In this document: one piece after another, positions 16,754-25,072 of the stretch
Layout: each line of letters begins with the position of its first letter
Position numbering within the stretch: position 1 is the stretch's first letter
NCBI GenBank assembly: GCA_937924525.1
Contig: CALDSU010000007.1
Location: 124,001-188,000, forward strand
From: an uncultured Bryobacteraceae bacterium
Lineage (GTDB): Bacteria > Acidobacteriota > Terriglobia > Bryobacterales > Bryobacteraceae
Length of the DNA stretch: 64,000 nt
Direction: 5' to 3'
The notes under the pieces: model-generated
Told to the model about the DNA's origin: nothing
What the model saw: the letters and a program-made list of their open reading frames with translations, nothing else
Databases searched by the model: none
Position numbers and translations under genes: made by a program

Positions 16754-17617
16754 ATGCTGACGCAAGGACAGATGCGCCAATACCAGGAAGAAGGCTACAC
16801 GGTATATCCGGGTTTGGTGAGCGGCCCGCTGCTGGCCGCCATGCACGCGGAAATCGACCGCATCGGGGCCGGCCAGACGCGCGCGGCGCACGACGCGACC
16901 CGGGTGGAGATGGAGCCGGACCAGCCGCCGGACGGGACGCGCATCCGGCGTATCTATGAGCCGTGCACCTACTACCCGTTGTTCCGCGAGTTCTCCGAAT
17001 CGCCGGCGCTGCTGGCGTGCGTCGAACCGCTGATCGGGCCCGACATCGACTTCCACTACAGCAAGATCAATATGAAACCGCCGGCGATCGGGTCGGTGGT
17101 CGAGTGGCACCAGGACCTGATGTATTACCCGCTCACGAACCTGGATTCGGTGACGGTGCTGGTGTATCTCGACGATGCCGACCGCGGCAACGGCTGCCTG
17201 CAAGTCATCCCGGGACCGCCCGGCGCCACGCTGCTGCCGCATACCCGGGATGGCGTGTTTCAGGGCCGCGTCACGGCGCCGGTCGACGAGGGGAAAGCCG
17301 TGCCGCTCGAAGGCGCGGCCGGCACGGTGATTCTGATGCACGCCCTGACGCCGCACGCCTCTACGGTGAACCGGTCGCCGCGCTGGCGCAGGACGTTGAT
17401 TCTCAGCTATCGCGCCGCGGACGCCTTACCCTTGTTCTACGGCCCGGCCGTGGCCGAGTCGGAACAGCACGTGCGGCACGTCCGCGGCCGCGTCGCGGCC
17501 GAGGCCCGCTGCACGTGGACGCGATTTCCGGTGCCCCGCTACCCGCGCGCCGTCCGTTCGCTTTACGACTTGCAGGAGTATTCGCGCGCAGCGGCGGAAG
17601 AGCCGCGGGGCGCATAA
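16754..17617 (+). CDS. Phytanoyl-CoA dioxygenase-family Fe(II)/2-oxoglutarate oxygenase
   Basis: A soluble enzyme of 287 aa that uses Fe(II), O2 and 2-oxoglutarate to hydroxylate a small molecule. The facial triad is visible: H119-x-D121 in 'EWHQDLMYY' and H201 in 'LTPHAS', with arginines just after in 'NRSPRWRRTLI' to bind 2-oxoglutarate. 'GCLQVIPGP' and 'AGTVILMHALTPHAS' are typical PhyH strands. ATG 16754 starts the conserved 'MLTQGQMRQYQEEGYTVYPGL', a standard PhyH beginning. It is cotranscribed with the MBOAT/AlgJ pair (8-nt gap). This is unusual and suggests that a lipid, amino acid or sugar precursor is hydroxylated before, or beside, acylation (inference). Family substrates vary so widely that none can be named. 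Confidence 0.85.
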   Translation: MLTQGQMRQYQEEGYTVYPGLVSGPLLAAMHAEIDRIGAGQTRAAHDATRVEMEPDQPPDGTRIRRIYEPCTYYPLFREFSESPALLACVEPLIGPDIDFHYSKINMKPPAIGSVVEWHQDLMYYPLTNLDSVTVLVYLDDADRGNGCLQVIPGPPGATLLPHTRDGVFQGRVTAPVDEGKAVPLEGAAGTVILMHALTPHASTVNRSPRWRRTLILSYRAADALPLFYGPAVAESEQHVRHVRGRVAAEARCTWTRFPVPRYPRAVRSLYDLQEYSRAAAEEPRGA

Positions 17618-17662
17618 ACGCGCACTTCGCGCGGGACGCCGAGGGAAGATCGGCGTACGCTC

Positions 17663-20032
17663 ATGGAAAAGATCGCCATGTCTTCGTTGACCGCCTGGCT
17701 GGGGTTGCTGTTCTCACTCGGCCCGCTGTGGGCCGCCGAGCGGGTGCTCGACCGCTACGCGGTGGTCGAAGGCGACATCCTGGCGGAGCGCGACGCCATC
17801 GCGGTGGCGGACCCCAACCGGCGCTGGCCCGAAGGCGTGATCCCCTACGTGATTGATCCCGGCATCGCAAACCCGTCGCGGGTTCTGGCCGCCGTGCGGC
17901 ATTGGAACGAAGCGACGCCGGTCCGGCTGGTGGAGCGGGAAGGCCAGCGGAACTACGTGGTGTTCCGGCCGGTGGATTCGGGCTGCTTCTCCGCCATCGG
18001 CATGACCGGCGGCGAACAGTCCATTCTGCTGGCCTCCGGCTGTAGCACGGGAACGATCATCCACGAAATCGGTCACACCGCCGGAATGTGGCATACGCAG
18101 TCGAGGCAGGATCGCGACCGGTACGTGCTCGTCCGGCTGAGCCAGATTACGCCCGACCTCCGCTCGCAATACGCGCAACCGTTTGCCGCCGGAGAGGACA
18201 TCGGACCCTACGACTACATGTCGATCATGCACTACGGCGCAGGGGGAAATCCGCCCAGCATGGAATCGATTCCCCCCGGAATTCCCTTTGGGCAGCGCAG
18301 CACTTTGTCGGCGGGCGACGTCGACGTGATCCGGCGCCTGTACCGCGGCCCGCCGGAGGAGACCGTGATCACGACCAATCCCGAGGGGTTGGCAATCGTG
18401 GTGGACGGCGAGACCGTGGTGACTCCGGTCGTCCGGACGTGGGCGCCGGGATCGCGCCACACCATCGAAGCGCCCGAGTCCGTGATCGAGGGCGACCGCC
18501 GGGTCACCTTTGCCCGGTGGAGCAACGAGGGCGCCCGCCGTCAGAACTTCACCGCGTCCGAGGACGAGACGGTGTTGGTGGCGAACTATCAGGTGTGGTG
18601 GCGGTTGGATGTGATCAGCGAGGCCCCGTCCCGGGGAACCGTGGGTTTTCAAGGCCCTGTGGAAGGTGGTTATGCGCTGTCGGGCACGCAAGTCCGGCTC
18701 GTGGCCGAGCCGGCGCCTGGCCAAGCGTTCCGGGGTTGGGCGAGCGTGCCCGGACGCGCAAGGATCGGCGCCAATCCCTACCCGCTGGTGCTCTATGCGG
18801 GGCGCGCGTCGTTTCGGGCCGAGTTCACGGCCGGCCCCACCGTCACGGTCACCACCGATCCCCCGAACCTGGCGTTGCGGGTGGACGGCGCGCAGTACGT
18901 CTCGCCAGCCATCTTCGAATGGGCGCCCGGAACCACCCACACCATTTCCGCCGAGCAGTCTCGTGATCTGACGCCTGCCGGACGCCGCCTGCGGTTCGAA
19001 CGCTGGAGCGATGGCGGCGCGATTCAGCACACCATCACCGCGCCCGCCGGCGCCGCCGTGTTCACTGCCACGTTCGCCGACGAGCGGCAAGTGCGGGTAA
19101 CCTGGAACCGCAACCTGGGAGCGGTGACGACGGAACCGGAGGCGTCGGATTTCTTCTTCCGGGCGGGGACCAAACTCAAGATCCGCGCCTCGCCTGCGGC
19201 GGGTGCGCTGTTCTACGGATTCTTCGGAGACCGGGTGCACCCCGGTCCCGAGGTGGAGTGGGAGGTGGACGAACCGCTCACGGTCGAGGCGCGTTTCGCC
19301 GCACCACTGACGATTTTCTCCGATGCCGTGCGCAACGCGGCCAGCCTGCTGGGCACGGCGCTGTCGCCGGGCCAAATCGTGACGATCTTCACCGCGGGAG
19401 CCGGTCCGGAAAATGGGACTGTTGCGGCGCCCGACGCCGCGGCTCGCTACCCCACCCGGCTGGATGGCACGGAGCTGCGAGTCAACGGCGTTCCCGCTCC
19501 CCTGCTGTTTGTATCCTCGCGGCAAGTCAATTTCGTCATGCCGTTTGGTCTGCCGTTGGATTCCCGCGCCCCGCGCCTGCAACTGATACGCGACGCCGTG
19601 ACGGGACCGGAAATGCAGCGATTGCTGGCGCGCGCGACCGCCCCTTCGCTGTTTACGCGGAACGGCTCCGGACGCGGGCAAGGCGCCATCCTGAATCAAG
19701 ACGGGACGATCAACGGTCCCACCAATCCGGCATCTCGCGGATCGGTGGTGGTTCTCTATGCCAATGGTTTGGGCCAGACGCGCATTCCGCTGGAGGACGG
19801 GCGGGTGACCAGCGGCCCGCTCTCGCCGCCGGAGGCTCCCATCCGCGTGCGCATCGGCGGGCGAGACGCCGCGGTCGAGTACGCGGGACCGGCGCCCGGA
19901 TTGATCGCGGGCGCTTTCCAGATCAATGTGCGCGTGCCGCCCGAGGTGACACCGTCTTCGGAGACCCCCGTGGTGATTCGCGCCGGTCAGTACGGGAGTC
20001 CGAACGTGGTAACCCTCGCGGTGGGCGAGTAA
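17663..20032 (+). CDS. Secreted astacin-like metallopeptidase with repeat domains and Solibacter-type C-terminal domain
   Basis: A 789-aa secreted protein with a signal peptide ending near 'LGPLWAAE'. The catalytic domain (about 45-230) has the M12A zinc motif H134-E135-x-x-H138-x5-H144 ('HEIGHTAGMWH') and a Met-turn 'SIMHY' (M189). Astacins normally have Glu after the third His; here it is Thr145 ('WHTQSRQDRDRY'). Two related repeats begin near residues 235 ('VTTNPEGLAIVVDGE') and 394 ('VTVTTDPPNLALRVDGAQ'), PEGA/surface-repeat-like. The last ~230 residues carry a TIGR03437-type domain ('VRNAASLLGTALSPGQIVTIF', 'QVNFVMPF', 'VVLYANGLGQT', 'FQINVRVP') known from Solibacter secreted proteins. 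It follows the dioxygenase by 45 nt. A second ATG at 17678 is an equally good start. The physiological substrate is unknown; extracellular protein degradation is likely. Confidence 0.88.
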   Translation: MEKIAMSSLTAWLGLLFSLGPLWAAERVLDRYAVVEGDILAERDAIAVADPNRRWPEGVIPYVIDPGIANPSRVLAAVRHWNEATPVRLVEREGQRNYVVFRPVDSGCFSAIGMTGGEQSILLASGCSTGTIIHEIGHTAGMWHTQSRQDRDRYVLVRLSQITPDLRSQYAQPFAAGEDIGPYDYMSIMHYGAGGNPPSMESIPPGIPFGQRSTLSAGDVDVIRRLYRGPPEETVITTNPEGLAIVVDGETVVTPVVRTWAPGSRHTIEAPESVIEGDRRVTFARWSNEGARRQNFTASEDETVLVANYQVWWRLDVISEAPSRGTVGFQGPVEGGYALSGTQVRLVAEPAPGQAFRGWASVPGRARIGANPYPLVLYAGRASFRAEFTAGPTVTVTTDPPNLALRVDGAQYVSPAIFEWAPGTTHTISAEQSRDLTPAGRRLRFERWSDGGAIQHTITAPAGAAVFTATFADERQVRVTWNRNLGAVTTEPEASDFFFRAGTKLKIRASPAAGALFYGFFGDRVHPGPEVEWEVDEPLTVEARFAAPLTIFSDAVRNAASLLGTALSPGQIVTIFTAGAGPENGTVAAPDAAARYPTRLDGTELRVNGVPAPLLFVSSRQVNFVMPFGLPLDSRAPRLQLIRDAVTGPEMQRLLARATAPSLFTRNGSGRGQGAILNQDGTINGPTNPASRGSVVVLYANGLGQTRIPLEDGRVTSGPLSPPEAPIRVRIGGRDAAVEYAGPAPGLIAGAFQINVRVPPEVTPSSETPVVIRAGQYGSPNVVTLAVGE

Positions 20033-20043
20033 CCGCCACGCGG

Positions 20044-20463
20044 TCAGGAGCCTTCCTGGTCGCGGGTGGCTTTCTTGCCGGACGGCTGGCGCGGCTCCGG
20101 CTTCAGCAACGAAAAGCGCTCGCCCGCCTTGCTATCGGCGCCCTGCCACAACCACGTGCGGTCGGAGGCAAGCAACAGCGTATTGATCGCCGCGCGGACC
20201 TCGTCAGGATTTTCCGCCTGCAAGTCCATGCTGAGGATGCACCCCTGCGTGGAGGAAGCCGCTCCGCGCTGGCCCGCCGGGAACACATAGGACACCGCCT
20301 CCGCCGTGGCCGGCGCCGCGCCCACAAAAACCGACTGGTAGCCTTCCTCAATCCAACGCCAGATCGTCCGGCAGGCCTCGCACGTCCAGTGGCTGCGGAG
20401 GCCAGGCGCAAGCAGACAGCGCCGGTCGCAATCTTGCAGGCAACGCAAATCCTCGTGCGCCAT
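20044..20463 (-). CDS. Hypothetical cysteine-rich N-terminus protein
   Basis: A 139-aa protein I do not recognise. The N-terminus has five cysteines in about 31 residues ('LRCLQDCDRRCLLAPG', 'SHWTCEACRTIW'), arranged CxxxC and CxxC, which could bind one metal ion. The middle ('VFVGAAPATAEAVSYVFPAG', 'GCILSMDLQAENPDEVRAA') looks like an alpha/beta domain. The end is lysine/arginine-rich and unstructured. No signal peptide is seen. It is convergent with the protease gene (11 nt between stops), and its frame shows none of the disorder expected of a chance antisense frame. Confidence that it is coding is moderate. Confidence 0.5.
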   Translation of the reverse strand: MAHEDLRCLQDCDRRCLLAPGLRSHWTCEACRTIWRWIEEGYQSVFVGAAPATAEAVSYVFPAGQRGAASSTQGCILSMDLQAENPDEVRAAINTLLLASDRTWLWQGADSKAGERFSLLKPEPRQPSGKKATRDQEGS

Positions 20464-20649
20464 ACTCGCTTAGATCGGATGGTCAGGTAGTTGTTTGAGT
20501 AGGCGGAATGCCGTAAGTGGCGCTGGCAAGTCCTAATACGCAAGATGTGCGCAGTCAACACCCTACCTGGGTTCCGCCGGACCCCGCGATGCCACCCGCG
20601 CGGCTCCCGAGCATTGTCGTACTCGCCCTGGGCGTGCGAGAATCGGCCC

Positions 20650-21213
20650 GTGAACCTCTGGCTGTGCCTCCTGCTATGGCTGGCGGCGCCGTTCTGGGAA
20701 ACGAAGGCGCCCGCCGATTGGACGGACGCGGAAGCCCGGGCGCTGTTGCAGCACTCTCCCTGGGCGGAGCCCTCCTCCGGCAATGTCCAGACCTACCTGG
20801 CTACGGCGCGCCCGGCGATCGAGGCGGAGGCCCGTTGGTTCCGCACCGGACGCCAGCTCCGCGAGGGGGCGGCGCTCGCCGACGAATATCTTGAATATCG
20901 TGACCGGCACGCCGGCAAAGTGATCATCCTGGCGGTGCACCTTCCCGACTGGCAGGCGCTGGCCGACGCGGCCGAATCCCGGAGAATGGAGGAGGCCACG
21001 GCGCTGCGCGTCGGCCGCCGGAAATATGCTTTGCAAGGGCACTTCCCGCCGGCGCCCGGCGATCCCTTCCTGCGCCTGGTGTTCCCGCGCGCCGTGACCG
21101 AGGCGGATCGAAAACTGCTCTTCGAGATCTATCTGCCCAACGCTTCCCCGCCATTCCAGGAGGCCGAGTACGAGGTGAAGAAGTTGCGGTGGCGTGGCGC
21201 GCTGGAAATGTGA
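20650..21213 (+). CDS. Acidobacterial secreted protein of unknown function
   Basis: A 187-aa exported protein starting at GTG 20650 with the signal peptide 'NLWLCLLLWLAAPF'. The mature N-terminus 'FWETKAPADWTDAEARALLQHSPWA' matches a motif ('FWE.K...WSE.E...LL..SPWA') seen in many acidobacterial secreted proteins, some also having GWxTD or VWFA-like domains. The rest ('IILAVHLPDWQALADAAES', 'YALQGHFPPAPGDPFLRLVFPRA', 'LFEIYLPNASPPFQEAEYEVKKL') is a beta-rich domain. Function is unknown. An upstream extension to ATG 20545 lacks homology and would put the signal peptide inside the protein, so GTG was chosen. It is convergent with the TPR lipoprotein gene, with only 7 nt between the stops. Confidence 0.7.
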   Translation: MNLWLCLLLWLAAPFWETKAPADWTDAEARALLQHSPWAEPSSGNVQTYLATARPAIEAEARWFRTGRQLREGAALADEYLEYRDRHAGKVIILAVHLPDWQALADAAESRRMEEATALRVGRRKYALQGHFPPAPGDPFLRLVFPRAVTEADRKLLFEIYLPNASPPFQEAEYEVKKLRWRGALEM

Positions 21214-21220
21214 AATCCGC

Positions 21221-22417
21221 TTACGGCAGAGCCGGTGGGGGCTTCGTCTCCAGCGTCGCTTTCAGTTGCCGCCACGCGTCCTCTTCGTAGTTCCGTTTCA
21301 ACCGCTCCAGACCGTCGGACCGCGGATCGTTGGCGCGCGGTCCCGTGCCCTTGAGGCAGCGGCCCAGGAACAGCGTCGCCTCCGGATCGTCCGCGTTTCG
21401 CTCCAGCACATTGCGGAACGCCGTGGCGGCTTCCTCGAAACGCTGCTGTTTCCACAGGGCATAGCCAAGGTTAAAGTGGTAGTCGGGATCCGCGTCGTCG
21501 CCGGCCACGGCCTTTTGCAGGTGCTCAATCGCTTCCGGCCGCTTCAGGCGCGAGATGGCCGCGCCCAGGTTGTTCCACACTTCGTTCAACGGCACGCGCG
21601 CGCTGACTTCGCGGAAGGCTGCGGCGGCCTTTTCGAAATCACCCGTGTAGTAGAGCGAAACGCCCAGCCAGAATTGGGCCTCCGCATAGCGCGATTCGTC
21701 CGGCTTCACCCGTTGCAGCCACTCCGGCGCAAACCGATAGTCGCCCTGCCGGGCATACAGGCGGCCTACCTCGAAGCAAGGCGCGGAGAAGCGCTCGTCC
21801 AGGCGGGCGGCCTGGGTGAACAACTGCAATTTTTGCTCGGGAGCGGGCGCCAGCAGGCCGCGGGTATAAGCCTCCAGCGCGTCGACCCGGAGGGGCGGAC
21901 GCCGCCGGCGGAACTCCTCTTCGGGCGGGGCTTGCGCTCCCGCCACTTGCCGCAGCATGAGCCACGCCACGCGGGATTGCAGCCCGGCCAGGTCGCCGAA
22001 GGCGCCGATCTCCAGCAGGTCGGAACCCTGGCGCATCTCGTGACGGTTCAACACCCGCCCGACAATGCGCAGGACTCGCTTTTCGGGCGGATCCGCCTCC
22101 GCGCCCGGCGCGATTTCAAACTGGCCGTAGACGATGTGCGTCGCGTCCACGATGCCGCCCAATTTGATCACCGAAGCCTTGGTCAGCAAGGCGTAAGGCC
22201 TCATCGCCAGGCGGCGGTACGCCTCCTCGCGGTCCTCCCGGCTCAGCGTCACCACCCCGGCTTCATGCAGCGCGTCGCGCACGGTTTCGCCGATGGATTC
22301 ACCCACCCAATCCAGGCTGGCGTCTGCCGTAGTGTTGAAGAACGGCAGCACCAGGACGTTGTCCGCCGCCGCGCAACCAGGCAGCAAGAGCGAGGCCGCG
22401 AGCCAAATAAACCGCAT
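21221..22417 (-). CDS. TPR-repeat lipoprotein
   Basis: A 398-aa lipoprotein with lipobox 'LLPGC' (C15). Residues 20-160 resemble the domain of TolB/FlgO-like or adenylate-cyclase-type TPR proteins that start 'VLVLPFFNTTADASLDWVGESIGETVRDALHE', where 'LDWVGESI' is the usual landmark. From about residue 190 to 380, TPR helices appear as 'AQFWLGVSLYYTGDFEKAAAAF', 'EVWNNLGAAISRL', 'PDYHFNLGYALWKQQRFEEAATAF' and 'PEATLFLGRCLKG'. Probably a periplasmic assembly or scaffold protein. The start ATG 22417 has no ribosome site but has a TACACT box 7 nt upstream. A longer open reading upstream of this start is antisense to the permease gene and is noncoding. Confidence 0.82.
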   Translation of the reverse strand: MRFIWLAASLLLPGCAAADNVLVLPFFNTTADASLDWVGESIGETVRDALHEAGVVTLSREDREEAYRRLAMRPYALLTKASVIKLGGIVDATHIVYGQFEIAPGAEADPPEKRVLRIVGRVLNRHEMRQGSDLLEIGAFGDLAGLQSRVAWLMLRQVAGAQAPPEEEFRRRRPPLRVDALEAYTRGLLAPAPEQKLQLFTQAARLDERFSAPCFEVGRLYARQGDYRFAPEWLQRVKPDESRYAEAQFWLGVSLYYTGDFEKAAAAFREVSARVPLNEVWNNLGAAISRLKRPEAIEHLQKAVAGDDADPDYHFNLGYALWKQQRFEEAATAFRNVLERNADDPEATLFLGRCLKGTGPRANDPRSDGLERLKRNYEEDAWRQLKATLETKPPPALP

Positions 22418-22424
22418 GCGTTCG

Positions 22425-22430
22425 AGTGTA
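22425..22430 (-). promoter_or_regulatory. TANNNT -10-like element 7 nt before the TPR lipoprotein start
   Basis: TACACT on the minus strand ends 7 nt before ATG 22417, which lacks a ribosome site. Candidate leaderless promoter. Confidence 0.4.
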
Positions 22431-22674
22431 ACAAGCGGCTTTAGACGGCCGTCGCGCCGGCGCCAGCCTGGGCCCCGCCGCGTTGCGAGTGCGCGTTTTG
22501 CCCATGCGAAGTGCTGGCCGATCAGATCCCTCCGCAGTGCCCGGAGAGACTCGCGCATTTCTTGTTCCGCCAGGACCCAGGTAAGGCAATCGGAAGAAGC
22601 GGTCCTCCCCTGCGGTTTGTTATTCAGGCTCGCTGCGCCTGCAAGATAACGTGTCCCCCACCGGGAGGCGGTGA

Positions 22675-22680
22675 TACAAT
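22675..22680 (+). promoter_or_regulatory. TANNNT -10-like element 7 nt before the permease start
   Basis: TACAAT (one mismatch to TATAAT) ends 7 nt before TTG 22688. A GGGAGG tract lies upstream of the box and so probably outside the transcript. Candidate leaderless or near-leaderless promoter. Confidence 0.4.
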
Positions 22681-22687
22681 CCAAAGC

Positions 22688-24013
22688 TTGCCGCCGCCAA
22701 AACTGAAGCGCGCCCTGCGCCTGTGGGACCTGCTGTTTTACGGCATTCTGGTCATCCAGCCCACTGCCCCGATGCCGCCGTTCGGCGTGGTCAGTCAACT
22801 GTCGCAGGGACACGCCGCCACGGCGATCGCCCTGGCCATGGTGGCCATGCTGCTGACCGCCGTGAGCTACGGCCGAATGGCTGCGGCCTATCCCAACGCG
22901 GGTTCGGCGTTTACGTACGTCAGCCGGGAGATTCATCCCACGCTCGGCTTCCTGACCGGCTGGGTGCTTGCCCTGGACTACCTGCTGAATCCGCTGATCT
23001 GCACCATCTGGTGTTCCAAGGCGGCGATGAACGCGTTTCCGCAAACGCCCTACGTCGTGTGGGCGGTGCTGTTCGCGGGTCTGTTTACCTGGCTGAATCT
23101 GCACGGGATCCGCTTCAGCGCCCGGACTGGAGAGTTGCTGGTGGGGGTGATGAGCATCGCCATCGTGGCCTTCTTCCTCATGGCCCTGCGGTATCTGTCC
23201 GGCACGCCGCCGTCGCTGTGGATGCGGCCGTTTTACAACCCCGAGACATTCTCCTGGACCGTGGTTTCCGCGGGGGCGTCGGTGGCGGTGCTGACCTACA
23301 TCGGATTTGACGCGGTGTCGACGTTGTCGGAGGAAGTGGAGAACCCGAGGCGGAACGTGCTGCTGGCGACGGTGCTGACCTGCCTGGTCACGGGGGTGCT
23401 CTCGGTGACGCAAGTGGGACTGGCGCAGATGGTGTGGCCTGACTGGAACAGCTACCCGGACGTCGACACCGCCTTTGTGCACGTGGCCGGCCGCGCCGGC
23501 GGCGAGTGGATGTTTCATGTGCTGAACCTCACGCTGCTGGTGGCGACGGTGGGTTCGGGCACGGGCGCGATGCTGGCCGGCGCGCGGATGCTCTATGGCA
23601 TGGGGCGCGACCGGGCGCTGCCGGCGCGCTTTTTCGGCGTCCTCGATCCGGTGCGGCGCATCCCGCGAAACAACGTTCTGTTCGCGGGCGGAGTGGCGCT
23701 GGCGGGGGCGACGACGATCAGTTTTCAACTGGGCGCAGAGTTGCTGAACTTCGGCGCGATCGCGGGATTCATGGGCGTGAACGCGGCGGCGTTTCTGCGC
23801 TACTTCTGGCGGGCGCCGGCGCGCCGCTGGTTTGACGGCGCGCCGCCGCTGGCGGGCTTCGTGGTGTGCCTCGGCCTGTGGCTCCGGTTGCGGCCGCTGG
23901 CGCTGGGCGCGGGGGCCTGCTGGCTGGTCGCCGGCCTCGCGTACGCGGCCTGGAAAAGCGGCGGCTTCCGGCGGCCGCTCGCGCTAGGGGATCCGCCGGT
24001 TGAGGAGGAGTAA
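22688..24013 (+). CDS. APC-superfamily amino acid permease
   Basis: A 441-aa inner-membrane transporter with about 12 hydrophobic segments. The first segment 'LWDLLFYGILVIQPTAPMPPFG' resembles the substrate-binding TM1 of APC transporters, 'AYPNAGSAFTYVSREIHPTLGFLTGWVLALDYL' is the usual TM2-TM3 link, and 'IGFDAVSTLSEEVENPRRNV' is the conserved TM6-TM7 motif. It imports an amino acid or a related amine by proton coupling; the substrate cannot be told. No ATG lies upstream of TM1 in frame. TTG 22688 is the only plausible start and gives a ten-residue cytoplasmic lead. It is divergent from the TPR lipoprotein and followed 58 nt later by a sugar isomerase-like gene. Confidence 0.85.
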   Translation: MPPPKLKRALRLWDLLFYGILVIQPTAPMPPFGVVSQLSQGHAATAIALAMVAMLLTAVSYGRMAAAYPNAGSAFTYVSREIHPTLGFLTGWVLALDYLLNPLICTIWCSKAAMNAFPQTPYVVWAVLFAGLFTWLNLHGIRFSARTGELLVGVMSIAIVAFFLMALRYLSGTPPSLWMRPFYNPETFSWTVVSAGASVAVLTYIGFDAVSTLSEEVENPRRNVLLATVLTCLVTGVLSVTQVGLAQMVWPDWNSYPDVDTAFVHVAGRAGGEWMFHVLNLTLLVATVGSGTGAMLAGARMLYGMGRDRALPARFFGVLDPVRRIPRNNVLFAGGVALAGATTISFQLGAELLNFGAIAGFMGVNAAAFLRYFWRAPARRWFDGAPPLAGFVVCLGLWLRLRPLALGAGACWLVAGLAYAAWKSGGFRRPLALGDPPVEEE

Positions 24014-24071
24014 GCTGGCGGCCGCTTCTGTTTCTCCGCCAGCCGCAGTACAGTACCCGTCAGGAATCACT

Positions 24072-24977
24072 ATGTTGGCGAATCCGCAATCCACCCGGCG
24101 CCGGGTGCTGCTGGCAGGCGGCGTGCTGCTTGGCCGCGCGGCCGGCCAGCCAGCGTCCGCGCTGCACGTGGCGGGCAATCAATACCCCTGGGGTACTTAC
24201 TACCGCCGCGAGAACCGCGACCCGGCCCGCGAGTTGGACGCCGCCTTGCGCGAGGCCGCCGCGGCCGGACTCAACGGTTTCGAACCGCTGGCCCGCTCCG
24301 CCGGGGACGTTCGCACGCTGGCGCCCCTGCTGCGGAAACACCAGCTCGAGATGCGGTCGTTGTATGTCAACTCGACGCTCCATGACCCGGCCTGGGCGGA
24401 CCAGAGCATCGCCGAGGTGCTCGGCATCGCGGCGGAGGCGCGCGTGGCCGGCGTGCGCATCGTGGTCACCAATCCCAGCCCGCTCGGCGACGCGGAAGCG
24501 AAAACCGATGAGCAGTTGCGGTTTCAGGCGCGGGCGCTGGGCAGACTTGGCGCGGCCTTGCGCGCGCAGGGCCTGACGTTGGCATATCACAACCATGCCC
24601 CCGAACTCCGCCATGCGGCGCGCGAATTCCATCACATGATGCTGGCGACCGATCCCAAAGTGGTGCGCCTGTGCCTGGACGCGCACTGGATCTACCGGGG
24701 TTCCGGAAACTCGTCAGTCGCCTTGTTCGACATTGTCGAAATGTACGCTCCACGCATCGCCGAGGTGCACTTGCGCCAGTCGCGGAACGGTGTCTGGACA
24801 GAAACTTTCGGTGAGGGAGACATCGACTATGGCGCGCTGGCGCGGCGGCTGGCCGCGCTGCGCGTCCGGCCGCACCTGGTGCTGGAGCAAGCGGTGGAAG
24901 AGGGTACGCCGCACACCATGACCGGCCTGGAGGCGCACCGCATCGGCCAGGCGTACGTACGCAAGCTGTTTGGATAG
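24072..24977 (+). CDS. Sugar phosphate isomerase/epimerase-like TIM-barrel protein with twin-arginine-type leader
   Basis: A 301-aa protein of the xylose isomerase-like TIM barrel family (AP endonuclease 2 fold). The leader 'STRRRVLLAGGVLLGRAAG' contains twin arginines and a hydrophobic stretch, so it is probably exported folded by the Tat system, as many acidobacterial relatives are. Barrel strands include 'AAGLNGFEPLARSAGDV', 'GVRIVVTNPSPLG', 'LTLAYHNHAPEL' (the metal-site His region), 'VVRLCLDAHWIYRG' and 'RIAEVHLRQSRNGVW'. These residues (H and D/E ligands) fit a divalent metal centre. Substrate unknown; sugars released in the periplasm are likely. ATG 24072 is preceded by AGGAA at a 6-nt spacing. 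Confidence 0.82.
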   Translation: MLANPQSTRRRVLLAGGVLLGRAAGQPASALHVAGNQYPWGTYYRRENRDPARELDAALREAAAAGLNGFEPLARSAGDVRTLAPLLRKHQLEMRSLYVNSTLHDPAWADQSIAEVLGIAAEARVAGVRIVVTNPSPLGDAEAKTDEQLRFQARALGRLGAALRAQGLTLAYHNHAPELRHAAREFHHMMLATDPKVVRLCLDAHWIYRGSGNSSVALFDIVEMYAPRIAEVHLRQSRNGVWTETFGEGDIDYGALARRLAALRVRPHLVLEQAVEEGTPHTMTGLEAHRIGQAYVRKLFG

Positions 24978-25072
24978 CCCGACTTCGGTGGGACGGGCGC
25001 GAGGGCGCGGCGGTGGCCTCGCGCGAGGTTGCGGGACACCCGACCTTGACGCAACCGCGGCGCGGTGGCGCC

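Noticed and set aside
22418-23728. Upstream extension of the TPR lipoprotein reading frame
   Set aside because: It runs antisense through the permease gene; the lipoprotein signal peptide at 22417 marks the true start.
24997-25024. Hairpin GCGCGAGG/CCTCGCGC between the isomerase-like and transglycosylase genes
   Set aside because: An 8-bp GC stem with a 12-nt loop and no T-tract; in sequence this GC-rich such stems arise by chance.
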